From positions 363,982-427,981 of the forward strand of contig NZ_CANNBM010000003.1 of assembly GCF_947502895.1 (NCBI RefSeq): a stretch of DNA of 64,000 nt, in the 5' to 3' direction. The notes beneath the pieces are model-generated. The model did no database searches. It saw only the letters and a program-made list of their open reading frames with translations, and was not told the DNA's origin. Below, piece by piece: positions 8,279-17,600 of this stretch. Position 1 is the stretch's first letter; every line of letters starts with the position of its first letter. Source of the DNA: an uncultured Sulfitobacter sp. GTDB taxonomy: Bacteria > Pseudomonadota > Alphaproteobacteria > Rhodobacterales > Rhodobacteraceae. Made by a program: the position numbers and the translations under genes.

Positions 8279-8497
8279 ATGACATACTTCAACGACACCA
8301 ACGTAGCCGTCTCCAGCCAGCCTAGCCGCATCGCAGCATTGTTTGATGCCATCGGATTGAAACTGCGCCAGCGCAAAGTCTACCGCCAGACATTCAATGA
8401 GCTGTGCACAATGACAGCACGTGATCTGGCCGATCTGGGCATGTCGCGCGGTGATTTCAATCGTCTGGCGCGCGAAGCTGCCGAAATGGTCAAGTAA
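8279..8497 (+). CDS. DUF1127 small protein (CcaF1-like)
   Basis: A basic 72-residue protein whose C-terminal half (about residues 25-70, KLRQRKVYRQTFNELCTMT and then LADLGMSRGDFNRLAREAA) is a DUF1127 domain. In Rhodobacter sphaeroides a DUF1127 protein (RSP_6037, CcaF1) is cotranscribed with the CcsR small RNAs just downstream and acts as an RNA-binding stress protein. The same arrangement is seen here, with four hairpins following the stop codon. A purine-rich GAAGAGAGCAAC precedes the ATG. Expression from an alternative (RpoH-type) promoter upstream is expected from relatives but not shown here. Confidence 0.9.
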   Translation: MTYFNDTNVAVSSQPSRIAALFDAIGLKLRQRKVYRQTFNELCTMTARDLADLGMSRGDFNRLAREAAEMVK

Positions 8498-8507
8498 TCG
8501 AAATTCC

Positions 8508-8537
8508 TCGCTGCCCGGTCCTCCCACTGGGCAGCGG
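8508..8537 (+). ncRNA. CcsR1-like hairpin
   Basis: CGCTGCCC (8509-8516) pairs perfectly with GGGCAGCG (8529-8536) around the loop GGTCCTCCCACT. It begins 11 bases after the DUF1127 stop, so it is probably released from the mRNA by processing. Confidence 0.8.
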
Positions 8538-8544
8538 TGAAAAA

Positions 8545-8586
8545 GCAGCAAAGCAGAGTCTCTCCTCCCAGATGACCCTATGCTGC
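8545..8586 (+). ncRNA. CcsR2-like hairpin
   Basis: GCAGCA (8545-8550) pairs with TGCTGC (8581-8586). An inner GTC/GAC stem frames a loop with CTCCTCCC. This is the least stable of the four hairpins, but it keeps the conserved loop sequence and lies in phase with the others. Confidence 0.7.
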
Positions 8587-8589
8587 AAA

Positions 8590-8629
8590 AGATGCATCTT
8601 TCCCTCCTCCCATTCGGAAGGGTGCATTT
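8590..8629 (+). ncRNA. CcsR3-like hairpin
   Basis: Positions 8592-8603 (ATGCATCTTTCC) pair with 8616-8627 (GGAAGGGTGCAT) over 12 positions including G-U pairs, around the loop CTCCTCCCATTC. The CCTCCC motif is fully exposed in the loop. Confidence 0.8.
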
Positions 8630-8636
8630 GATAGAG

Positions 8637-8678
8637 CGGCGATCCACACCTCCCTGTGGGTCGCCGTTTTATTTTTTT
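8637..8678 (+). ncRNA. CcsR4-like hairpin and transcription terminator
   Basis: CGGCGATCCACA (8637-8648) pairs with TGTGGGTCGCCG (8655-8666) over 12 positions with one G-U, leaving the loop CCTCCC. TTTTATTTTTTT follows, so this last hairpin is an intrinsic terminator for the DUF1127-sRNA transcript. The T-run overlaps the 3' end of the convergent repressor gene. Confidence 0.85.
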
Positions 8679-8878
8679 GGCAACGCCTCCAGCAAATCGC
8701 CAGGCTGGCACTCTAGCACTTCACATATCCGGGCCAGCGTCTCGAAACGAACGCCTTTCACCCTACCCGATTTGAGCAAGCTGAGGTTCTGTTCGGTTAT
8801 TCCGATTGCTTCGGCAAGCTCCCTGCCCTTCATCTTGCGGTGGGCCAGTACCATGTCCAGCCTGACGACAATCTCCAT
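8669..8878 (-). CDS. XRE-family helix-turn-helix regulator (YozG-like)
   Basis: A 69-residue protein consisting of one Cro/CI-type helix-turn-helix domain. The recognition core is GRELAEAIGITEQNLSLLKSG, followed by the ALARICEVLECQPGDLL-like end typical of YozG-type regulators. The start ATG at 8878 overlaps the stop of the upstream DUF2975-like gene (TGATG), so the two are translationally coupled. Small repressors of this family are usually paired with a DUF2975 membrane protein, as here. A longer frame upstream is just the overlap with that gene. Confidence 0.9.
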   Translation of the reverse strand: MEIVVRLDMVLAHRKMKGRELAEAIGITEQNLSLLKSGRVKGVRFETLARICEVLECQPGDLLEALPKK

Positions 8879-9408
8879 CAGATGAACTCCTCGTTCTCGC
8901 GGGCGATGCGAATGGCCTCGCGCATCACGATCCCCCAGAACAAGAACGCAAGCCCGCAAAATGCCAACCCGATTTCGCTACTGTTGTACCAAAACCGCAG
9001 GGGCAATGGCCCGTCTGCGTTGTGCCATGACCGTATCATCGGGCTTATCGCCCCGCCGAGCAGCGAGGACACAGAGGACGAAAAGACAAAAATGCCCAAC
9101 AACCGCAACCGCCGCGCCACACGATAGTCAAAGACAATGCCCTGCCGCACCAAAACCAGCGTCATAAATGCAAGAAGATATGACAGCGACCCCAACACCA
9201 CAGGTATCGTCCAGACGACAAAAAACACGACCCGCGTGGCTGTGGCGATCTGTGCATCAACATCAACCCAAACATCGTTGCGCGTCCACGCCCCTTGATC
9301 AAGGAAGGAGAGGTTCAGGTTCCAAACCATCGCCTGATACGGATAATAGAGCATCATCGGCAGCATCAGGATCATCGCAAATGTAGAGAGTGTGCGTATT
9401 TTTTGCAT
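8878..9408 (-). CDS. DUF2975-type membrane protein
   Basis: This 176-residue protein has four predicted membrane segments (about residues 8-26, 58-85, 107-125 and 148-166), including VVFFVVWTIPVVLGSLSYLLAFMTL and IGLAFCGLAFLFWGIVM. Size, topology and coupling to a YozG-like regulator fit the DUF2975 family. Its role is unknown; the regulator-membrane pair may sense envelope or membrane state. It is divergent from the secreted protein gene at 9510. Confidence 0.75.
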   Translation of the reverse strand: MQKIRTLSTFAMILMLPMMLYYPYQAMVWNLNLSFLDQGAWTRNDVWVDVDAQIATATRVVFFVVWTIPVVLGSLSYLLAFMTLVLVRQGIVFDYRVARRLRLLGIFVFSSSVSSLLGGAISPMIRSWHNADGPLPLRFWYNSSEIGLAFCGLAFLFWGIVMREAIRIARENEEFI

Positions 9409-9509
9409 GAGCGCCTTCCAAAAATTATCGTTTCACAGTAAATATTCATTGCAAATTCGTCAATTCTCATTCTTTATAAGCAGATAAGAACCCTAGGAGG
9501 AGAATTATT

Positions 9510-10133
9510 TTGCGACCATTGATCTGGGCAGCTGCCCTTGCCATGCTGAGCGTCTCGCCCGTGCAGGCAGAGACAAAATTATTCGGCAACTCTGTGCGCC
9601 TCAGCACTGTTGAGGGAATAGAGCTGTCACGTGCGCAGCGCGATGTATTCAAGAAGTATCGCGCACAGCGGACCTATTTTGGCGCATTCTATGTACGACC
9701 CGGGACAGACTTCAGCGGCAACACACTGAACTTTCACAGCTTTGACACTGCCAAAGCAGGTGCGAAGGCGATGTGTGAGATGGCGTCACGCGGCAAGCCT
9801 TGCACGCTTTACGCCCTCACCTACCCCAAAGGCGTAAACCCCAACGCAAAAGGCGTAAAAGGCCTGAGCCAGCCTGCGCACAAAGACTTCATGAACCGCT
9901 ACAAGCGTGACCAGAAACCGGGCAAATACGGCGCTTTTGCCATCGATGGCACACATACCTACGGCATTTCCTTCGGCTGGAACACCAAGTCAGAGGCCCG
10001 CGCCGCAGCACTGGAGTTCTGCAAAGCAGATTCGGCACGCGCACTAGCGCCAATGGGATCGCAGTGGCGCAAATGGGTGCGTGGACGCGGTTTGCAAAAA
10101 TGCAGATTAGTTGACGTTCACAGCCCCAGTTAA
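9510..10133 (+). CDS. Secreted protein of unknown function
   Basis: A 207-residue protein with a signal peptide (LIWAAALAMLSVSPVQAE, cleavage after about residue 20). The mature part is basic, with many Lys/Arg/Tyr, and four cysteines that could form disulfides. I do not recognise a domain. The start is TTG at 9510, chosen because AGGAGGAG lies seven bases before it and because it gives an intact signal peptide. A strong intrinsic terminator for this gene lies 34 bases after the stop, inside the end of the convergent helicase gene. Confidence 0.8.
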   Translation: MRPLIWAAALAMLSVSPVQAETKLFGNSVRLSTVEGIELSRAQRDVFKKYRAQRTYFGAFYVRPGTDFSGNTLNFHSFDTAKAGAKAMCEMASRGKPCTLYALTYPKGVNPNAKGVKGLSQPAHKDFMNRYKRDQKPGKYGAFAIDGTHTYGISFGWNTKSEARAAALEFCKADSARALAPMGSQWRKWVRGRGLQKCRLVDVHSPS

Positions 10134-10136
10134 GGG

Positions 10137-12551
10137 CTAGAACGGCACATCATCTGCTGCAGTCAGAAAGCGGGCGACAACCTTTTTGTCGCCCGCTTTT
10201 TCAAAGGCAACCTCCAGTTTATCCCCTTCAATTCCAATGATCGCACCGTAGCCGAACTTTTGGTGGAAGACCCGCTCGCCCATCACAAAGCTGCTGGTTG
10301 CGGTCATGTCGATCGTCATGTTTTTCGCCTCTGACGGTTGGCTGACCCCGCGATTGCCCGCGCGTGCCTGCAATCTCCGCCATCCGGGCGAGTTATAAAC
10401 ATTCGCCTCGGCAGCCGCCTCGTGCAGAGTGGATTTCGGCATAGCTGCCGCTCCGAATGCGCCACCGTAAAGACCGGGCGGCGTCAACACATCCACATGC
10501 GCTTCGGGCAACTCGTCGACAAACCGTGACGGCATGGCATTTTGCCACTGGCCGAATACAAAGCGGTTGGATGCAAAAGATATCGTGCAGATTTCTTCGG
10601 CCCGCGTAATACCCACATAGGCCAGCCTGCGCTCTTCTTCGAGGCCCTTCAGCCCGCTTTCATCCATTGACCGCTGCGAGGGGAACAATCCGTCCTCCCA
10701 TCCGGGTAAGAACACCACAGGAAACTCAAGCCCCTTGGCCGCGTGCAGCGTCATAATGCTGACCTTCTCGCCCTCGCCTTCTTTCTCATTGTCCATGATC
10801 AGGCTGACATGCTCCAAGAACCCTTGCAGGTTCTCGAACTGATCCAGGGCTTTAACCAGCTCTTTGATGTTCTCAAGACGCCCGGGCGCTTCGGGTGTTT
10901 TGTCGTTCTGCCAAAAACCGGTGTAGCCGCTTTCGTCCAGAATCATTTCTGCCAGTTCAACATGGCTCATTTCTGGCGGGGCGAATTCCATTCGCACAGG
11001 TCCGCCATCGTCCAGCACACTGTCGTCATTCAGTTCGATCCGCTTGCCGCGCAGCTTTGAGGACCACCGCTCGATCCCGTCGACCAGCACGCGCAATTCT
11101 TTCGCCCCTTTGCCGCCCAATCCGTTCTGGTCCAGCAATATCCGTGCGCCCTCCACCAGATTGGTGCCATTCGCACGGGCAGCCATCTGGATTTTCTGCT
11201 GAGCCTTGTCGCCAAGACCGCGCTTTGGCGTGTTCACAATCCGCTCGAACGCCAGATCGTCGTCAGGGGACGTCACGACACGGAAATAGGCCATGGCGTC
11301 CCGAATCTCCATCCGCTCATAAAAGCGCGGGCCGCCGATGACGCGGTAAGGCAAGCCAATCGTCAGGAAACGATCCTCGAATGCACGCATCTGGTGGCTT
11401 GCGCGCACCAAAATCGCCATATGATCCAGCGAAAAAGGCCTCAGTCCGCGGGTGCCACGCTGCATCGATTCGATCTCGTCCCCGATCCATCGCGCCTCTT
11501 CCTCGCCGTCCCAATGGCCGATCAGCCGCAGCTTTTCGCCTTCGGTCGCCTCGGTCCACAGGGTCTTGCCCAAGCGCCCCTCGTTGCCCGCGATCACACC
11601 GGAAGCGGCTGCTAGGATATGTGGGGTCGAGCGATAGTTTTGCTCCAGCCGCACCACATGGCTACCAGGAAAGTCCTTCTCGAACCGCAGGATATTGCCG
11701 ACTTCGGCACCGCGCCAACCATAGATCGACTGGTCGTCGTCGCCCACACAGCAGATGTTCTTATGCGCACTCGCCAGCAGGCGCAGCCAGAGGTATTGGG
11801 CCACGTTCGTATCCTGATACTCGTCCACCAAGATGTATTTGAACCAGCGCTGATACTGCGCAAGCACGTCCTCATGGGTCTGGAAGATTGTCACCATATG
11901 CAGCAGCAAGTCACCGAAATCACAGCAGTTCAGCTCGATCAGGCGCTTTTGGTAAGCCGCGTAGATCTCGCCTCCACGGTGGTTGTAGGCACCTGCATCG
12001 GCCGCGGGAATTTTATCGGGTGTCAGTGCCCGGTTCTTCCAGCCGTCAATGATGCCCGACAGCATCCGCGCGGGCCAGCGTTTGTCATCAATCCCTTCGG
12101 CCTGCACCAACTGCTTGAGCAGGCGCAACTGGTCATCCGTGTCCAGAATGGTAAAGTTTGACTTGAGCCCGACAAGCTCCGCATGGCGGCGCAGCAGTTT
12201 GACACAGATCGCGTGGAACGTACCCAGCCACGGCATCCCCTCTACCGGCTGGCCCAGCATCGCGCCCACGCGATTTTTCATCTCGCGGGCAGCTTTGTTG
12301 GTAAACGTCACAGCCAAAATCTCGTTCGGGCGGGCGCGGCCTGTGTTCATCAGATGCACGATGCGGGCGGTCAGCGCACGGGTCTTTCCTGTCCCCGCGC
12401 CTGCCAACATCAGCACGGGACCATCCATTTGCTCAACAGCGGCGCGCTGCGCGGGGTTCAACCCCTCCAGATAAGGCTGCGGGCGCGCGGCAACAGCACG
12501 CGCGGAAAGCGAAGCGCCCTCAAAGGCGGCATTTTCATCAAAACTGCTCAT
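10137..12551 (-). CDS. uvrD: UvrD/PcrA-type ATP-dependent DNA helicase
   Basis: An 804-residue superfamily 1A helicase that unwinds DNA 3' to 5' in repair and replication restart. Motif I is GAGTGKT (near residue 56), motif II is DEYQDTN, motif III is DDDQSIYGWRGAE, motif IV includes LEQNYRS, motif V is MTLHAAKGLEFPVVFLPG and motif VI is AYVGITRAEE. The last about 60 residues form a Tudor-like tail (GERVFHQKFGYGAIIGIEGDKLEVAF), which binds RNA polymerase in PcrA/UvrD. Length is slightly above the E. coli protein. The gene is monocistronic by position. Confidence 0.95.
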   Translation of the reverse strand: MSSFDENAAFEGASLSARAVAARPQPYLEGLNPAQRAAVEQMDGPVLMLAGAGTGKTRALTARIVHLMNTGRARPNEILAVTFTNKAAREMKNRVGAMLGQPVEGMPWLGTFHAICVKLLRRHAELVGLKSNFTILDTDDQLRLLKQLVQAEGIDDKRWPARMLSGIIDGWKNRALTPDKIPAADAGAYNHRGGEIYAAYQKRLIELNCCDFGDLLLHMVTIFQTHEDVLAQYQRWFKYILVDEYQDTNVAQYLWLRLLASAHKNICCVGDDDQSIYGWRGAEVGNILRFEKDFPGSHVVRLEQNYRSTPHILAAASGVIAGNEGRLGKTLWTEATEGEKLRLIGHWDGEEEARWIGDEIESMQRGTRGLRPFSLDHMAILVRASHQMRAFEDRFLTIGLPYRVIGGPRFYERMEIRDAMAYFRVVTSPDDDLAFERIVNTPKRGLGDKAQQKIQMAARANGTNLVEGARILLDQNGLGGKGAKELRVLVDGIERWSSKLRGKRIELNDDSVLDDGGPVRMEFAPPEMSHVELAEMILDESGYTGFWQNDKTPEAPGRLENIKELVKALDQFENLQGFLEHVSLIMDNEKEGEGEKVSIMTLHAAKGLEFPVVFLPGWEDGLFPSQRSMDESGLKGLEEERRLAYVGITRAEEICTISFASNRFVFGQWQNAMPSRFVDELPEAHVDVLTPPGLYGGAFGAAAMPKSTLHEAAAEANVYNSPGWRRLQARAGNRGVSQPSEAKNMTIDMTATSSFVMGERVFHQKFGYGAIIGIEGDKLEVAFEKAGDKKVVARFLTAADDVPF
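10167..10204 (+). terminator. Intrinsic terminator inside the convergent uvrD coding region
   Basis: AAAGCGGGCGACA (10167-10179) and TGTCGCCCGCTTT (10187-10199) form a perfect 13-base stem with a seven-base loop, followed by TTTTTC on the plus strand. It would end transcripts of the secreted-protein gene. The same bases encode the AGDKKVVAR stretch at the UvrD C-terminus. Confidence 0.8.
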
Positions 12552-12717
12552 CCGTAAACCCTACCCAATTTCCATTCCAAGGAAAACCATGTTCTTGTGA
12601 TGTTCCAATCTTCGTTTTACCTTTAACCTCCGGTAGCATGAAGGCTGGCCCTCGTTTGTGCGCCGGCAAAACGATCAGGCCGTAGACATTTACGAAACCA
12701 CGCGCCCATATAGCGCC

Positions 12718-13872
12718 ATGGACCTGCATTCAAAATACCCCGCCCTTGCCGATCTGCGCACCCGTGCGCAAAAACGCATCCCCAAGTTCGTATGGGAGTA
12801 TCTGGACAGCGGCACAGGGGACGAAGCGACCAAGGCGCGCAACCGCGCAGCACTTGACCGGATCGGCATGATGCCCTCTGTCCTACACGGCGAGTTCGAG
12901 CCTGATTTGACGACCAAATTGCTGGGCGCGGACCTGCCGTTACCTTTCGGCATTGCCCCCATCGGCATGTCCGGCCTGATGTGGCCTGACGCAGAAGGTC
13001 ATCTGGCGCGGGCCGCAGCGCGCAATGGCATACCCTACAGCATTTCGACAGTTGCCACTCAAAGCCCGGAAGACATTGCGCCCCACCTAGGGGAAAATGC
13101 ATGGTTTCAGATGTACCCGCCGCGCGACCCCGAGATCAGAAGGGATATGTTGGCACGCGCAAAAGCAGCCGGATTTGATACGTTGATCCTGACCGTTGAC
13201 GTACCAGTGGCGAGCCGCCGTGAGCGGCAGGTACGCTCTGGTCTCACGAACCCGCCGCGCCTAACACCGCGTCTCGCGCTGCAGGTCGCGATGCGCCCTG
13301 CCTGGGCTGCGGGCATGGCAAAACGCGGAATGCCCCACATGCGCGGGCTGGATAAATATGCCAACGCCGCCACCAATGGCCTCTCGCCCACAGCGCACGT
13401 AGGTTATCTGCTGCGCACCGCCCCTGATTGGGACTATGTCGGCTGGCTGCGCAATGAGTGGGAAGGCAAGCTGCTGGTCAAAGGCGTTATGCGCGCGGAG
13501 GATGCCAAGCGTCTGGAAGGGCTCGGCGTGGATGGTATCTGGGTATCCAACCACGCAGGACGCCAGTTTGACGGCGCACCCGCCGCGATTGAAGTACTAC
13601 CCGAGATTGCAGCAGCCTCCGACCTGCCCATAATTTTTGACAGCGGTGTCGAAGGGGGCTTGGACATCTTGCGGGCGCTCGCGCTGGGAGCAGATTTTGT
13701 GATGCTCGGACGTGCTTTCCATTATGCCTTAGGCGCGCTGGGGCCCAAGGGTATTGATCACCTGATCGAGATTCTTGCCCAGGATCTTCGCGCTAATATG
13801 GGTCAGATCGGGGTGCAGCGCCTGTCGGATCTGCCTGCCCCGCTGCCTCTGACACCCCACTCAAATTACTGA
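12718..13872 (+). CDS. FMN-dependent alpha-hydroxy-acid dehydrogenase (LldD-like)
   Basis: This 384-residue TIM-barrel flavoprotein oxidises an L-2-hydroxy acid such as lactate, mandelate or glycolate. Diagnostic segments are FVWEYLDSGTGDE at the N-terminus, LPFGIAPIGMSGLMWPDAE, LTVDVPVASRRERQVRSG, the active-site SNHAGRQFDGAPA with catalytic His and Arg, and FDSGVEGGLDILRALALGADFVMLGR for phosphate binding. ATG 12718 matches the family start (LHSKYPALADLRTRA). The frame is open 20 codons upstream without a ribosome binding site. Substrate cannot be fixed from sequence; L-lactate is the most common. Confidence 0.9.
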   Translation: MDLHSKYPALADLRTRAQKRIPKFVWEYLDSGTGDEATKARNRAALDRIGMMPSVLHGEFEPDLTTKLLGADLPLPFGIAPIGMSGLMWPDAEGHLARAAARNGIPYSISTVATQSPEDIAPHLGENAWFQMYPPRDPEIRRDMLARAKAAGFDTLILTVDVPVASRRERQVRSGLTNPPRLTPRLALQVAMRPAWAAGMAKRGMPHMRGLDKYANAATNGLSPTAHVGYLLRTAPDWDYVGWLRNEWEGKLLVKGVMRAEDAKRLEGLGVDGIWVSNHAGRQFDGAPAAIEVLPEIAAASDLPIIFDSGVEGGLDILRALALGADFVMLGRAFHYALGALGPKGIDHLIEILAQDLRANMGQIGVQRLSDLPAPLPLTPHSNY

Positions 13873-14417
13873 GCGCGCAACTGCGCCTCGCCCGTGATGA
13901 ACTGGAAACGTACATCGCCGGGTGGAAAGGTTTCACCGTTGGCGCCCTTGCTGCTCACGATATAGCCATCGCCCGCACGGAAGTAAGAGCCACACACGCT
14001 CCCGCCAAAGTCATTCACCAGTGAGCGTGTCGCCTGAAGCAAGAACGCCGACATCTGGTCCCGGCCAGTGACATTGATGTCACCTGCACGCACACAGGCC
14101 TGCCTGCCTCGCAGGGCGCTGCGTGTAACAACCTCAACGCGTTGGGTTTGGGTGCTGCCAGGTATTTTCACCGCAGCAATTTCCCTCGATATCATGGTAT
14201 TACCTTGCACAGTTGATGTGATGATTGAAGCGCAGCTATTGCTGGCTGCACGATATTCGGTACAGGCCCGCTTGTTCGGATTGGCGGCCAGTATGTTGCG
14301 AATGTCCAACTGCTCGCCCCTTGGCAGCGATACCGTTGCATAGGGGTCAGGCGCATCGCATCCCGCCAACACCCCAATGGCTACCCCGACTGCCGCCGCC
14401 TTGCTTTTCCAACCCAT
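13866..14417 (-). CDS. Putative lipoprotein
   Basis: A 183-residue protein with a lipoprotein signal peptide: basic start, hydrophobic AAAVGVAIGVLAGC and a lipobox LAGC with Cys at about residue 20. The mature part has four cysteines (KRACTEY, NSCASII, RQACVRA, SVCGSYF) that may pair. No domain recognised; it is probably anchored in the outer membrane facing the periplasm. Its 3' end overlaps the convergent dehydrogenase gene by seven bases. Confidence 0.8.
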   Translation of the reverse strand: MGWKSKAAAVGVAIGVLAGCDAPDPYATVSLPRGEQLDIRNILAANPNKRACTEYRAASNSCASIITSTVQGNTMISREIAAVKIPGSTQTQRVEVVTRSALRGRQACVRAGDINVTGRDQMSAFLLQATRSLVNDFGGSVCGSYFRAGDGYIVSSKGANGETFPPGDVRFQFITGEAQLRAQ

Positions 14418-14636
14418 CGCTCATGATCCTGTTTTATATTGTGCTTTTTCGTCAGGTTATCAAATACAGGTTATCTGACAAGCGTTTCTACAAGATACAC
14501 GTATTTCGCCCCGCGCACGGCCATGCTGAATACCGCTTCATGCCAGAAGCATCGCGCCTACCCAAAGACACGCATTGCGGCATGCACCCCGTTTCGCCTA
14601 CAAATTTGGTATATCTTCCTGCACAAGGCTATTTTC

Positions 14637-17600
14637 ATGACCGAATTCCGCAAAATCCTGATTGCCAACCGTGGCGAAATCGCCATCCGCGTCATGCGCG
14701 CTGCCAATGAGATGGGTAAAACCACCGTTGCGGTTTTTGCCGAAGAGGACAAGTTGGGACTGCACAGGTTCAAAGCGGACGAAGCGTACCGCATCGGGAA
14801 AGACCTCGGACCTGTCGCGGCATATCTGAGCATCGACGAGATGATCCGAGTTGCGAAATCTTGCGGCGCGGATGCCATTCACCCCGGATATGGCCTGCTC
14901 TCCGAAAATCCCGATTTCGTGGATGCCTGCGCGCAAAACGGTATAACTTTTATTGGCCCCAAGGCCGAAACAATGCGCGCACTTGGCGACAAGGCCAGCG
15001 CACGTCGGGTCGCGGTTGAAGCAGGCGTACCAGTCATTCCAGCCACAGAAGTGCTGGGCGATGATATGGATGCCATCAAAAAAGAAGCGGCCGCAGTCGG
15101 TTATCCTCTAATGCTCAAGGCCTCATGGGGCGGTGGCGGGCGTGGCATGCGCCCGATCTACAATGAAGAAGAGCTGGAAGAAAAGGTCCGCGAAGGCCGC
15201 CGAGAGGCGGAAGCCGCCTTCGGCAATGGCGAAGGTTATCTGGAAAAGATGATCATGAAGGCCCGCCACGTCGAGGTGCAAATTCTGGGCGACAGCCACG
15301 GCGACATTTATCATCTTTATGAGCGTGACTGCTCGGTCCAGCGCCGGAACCAAAAGGTGGTCGAGCGCGCTCCAGCCCCGTATCTGAGCGAGGCGCAACG
15401 CGCCCATGTCTGCGAATTGGGCCGCAAGATCTGCGCCCATGTGAATTACGAGTGTGCCGGTACTGTCGAATTCCTGATGGATATGGAAACGGAAGAGTTC
15501 TACTTTATCGAAGTAAACCCGCGCGTGCAGGTCGAGCATACCGTGACCGAAGAAGTGACCGGTATCGACATCGTACAAGCGCAAATCATGATCGCCGAGG
15601 GCAAGACCATCGCGCAGGCCACCGGTAAAGCGCAGCAATCGGACATCCAGTTGCAGGGCCATGCCCTCCAAACCCGCATCACAACAGAGGACCCTCTGAA
15701 TAATTTCATTCCTGACTATGGCCGTATTACCGCCTTCCGTGAAGCAACAGGTATGGGCATCCGTCTGGATGGCGGCACCGCCTATTCGGGCGGTGTAATC
15801 ACGCGCTATTACGATTCCCTTCTGGTCAAGGTAACGGCCAAGGCGCAAACGCCCGAGCTGGCGATCGCGCGGATGGACCGTGCGCTGCGCGAGTTCCGGA
15901 TCAGGGGCGTAAGCACCAACATCGCCTTTGTCGAAAACCTGCTGAAGCACCCGACATTCCTCGACAATACATACCATACCAAATTCATCGACGAGACGCC
16001 TGAACTGTTCCAGTTTGCCGCGCGTCTTGATCGTGGCACAAAAGTGCTGACCTATATCGCAGACATCAGCGTGAACGGTCACCCCGAGACAAAAGACAAG
16101 CCCCTGCCCGCAAAAGCGCACCGCGCGCCGCAGCCTCCCGTCAGCCGCGCAGAGCCGATGATGGGCACGCGCAACCTGCTGGAGCAAAAAGGCCCGCAAG
16201 CCGTGGCCGACTGGATGGGCCAGCAACGCCAGCTGCTGATCACCGACACCACCATGCGCGATGGCCACCAGAGCCTTTTGGCCACGCGGATGCGCAGCCA
16301 TGACATGATAAAGGTTGCACCGTCTTACGCCGCCAATCTGCCCACGCTCTTTTCCGTTGAGTGTTGGGGCGGAGCGACCTTTGATGTGGCCTATCGTTTC
16401 TTGCAGGAATGTCCGTGGCAGCGCCTGCGCGATATCCGTGAGAAGATGCCCAACATCATGACCCAGATGTTGCTGCGCGCTTCTAACGGTGTGGGCTATA
16501 CAAACTACCCCGACAACGTGGTGCAGCATTTTGTGGCGACAGCCGCCAGCAGCGGCGTTGACGTGTTCCGCGTGTTCGACAGCCTCAACTGGGTTGAAAA
16601 CATGCGTATTGCAATGGACGCGGTCCAAGAAGCGGGCAAAGTCTGCGAAGGTACAATATGCTACACAGGCGATATCTTTGACCCTGACCGCGCGAAATAC
16701 GACCTTAAATACTACGTCGCGATGGGCAAAGAGCTGAAAGCTGCGGGCGCACATGTGCTGGGGCTCAAGGATATGGCAGGTTTGCTCAAGCCGGCACAGG
16801 CCCGCCAGCTTGTGCGAGCGCTTAAATCCGAAGTCGGCCTGCCGATACACTTTCACACCCACGACACAGCAGGCATTGCCACTGCTACAATCCTCGCCGC
16901 CTCCGAGGCTGGTGTGGATGCGGTAGATTGTGCGATGGATGCGTTCTCGGGCAACACGTCCCAAGCGACCCTCGGCTCGGTCGTCGAAGCGTTGCGCCAC
17001 ACTGACCGCGACACGGGGCTGGACATGACAGCCGTGCGCGAAATTTCGGATTATTGGGAAGATGTGCGTCATCAATACGCGGCCTTCGAGACAGGCATGC
17101 AGGCCCCCTCCTCCGAGGTTTATCTGCACGAGATGCCTGGCGGCCAGTTCACCAACCTCAAAGCACAGGCGGCCAGCCTCGGGCTGGATGACCGCTGGCC
17201 CGAGGTGGCACGCACCTACCGCGATGTGAACCAGATGTTTGGCGACATTGTTAAAGTCACGCCAAGCTCGAAAGTCGTAGGCGATATGGCCCTGATGATG
17301 GTGTCACAAGGTTTGACCCGTGCGCAGGTTGAGGATGCGGGCACCGAAGTATCTTTCCCCGACAGCGTCATCGACATGATGCGAGGCAATCTGGGCCAAC
17401 CCCCCGGTGGATTCCCTGCCGGAATCGTGGACAAAGTGCTCAAGGGTGAAAAGCCCAATACAGACCGTCCGGGTGCGCATCTCGCTCCTGTTGATCTTGA
17501 GGCGCTGCGTAAGGATCTGTCGGGCCAGATGGACGGCGCGCAGATCGACGATGAGGATCTCGCAGGTTATCTTATGTATCCCAAGGTCTATACCGATTAC

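Noticed and set aside
15123..17129. A 668-codon frame opposite pyc
   Set aside because: It is antisense to well conserved pyruvate carboxylase domains, has no ribosome site and has an unnatural amino acid mix rich in His and Cys.
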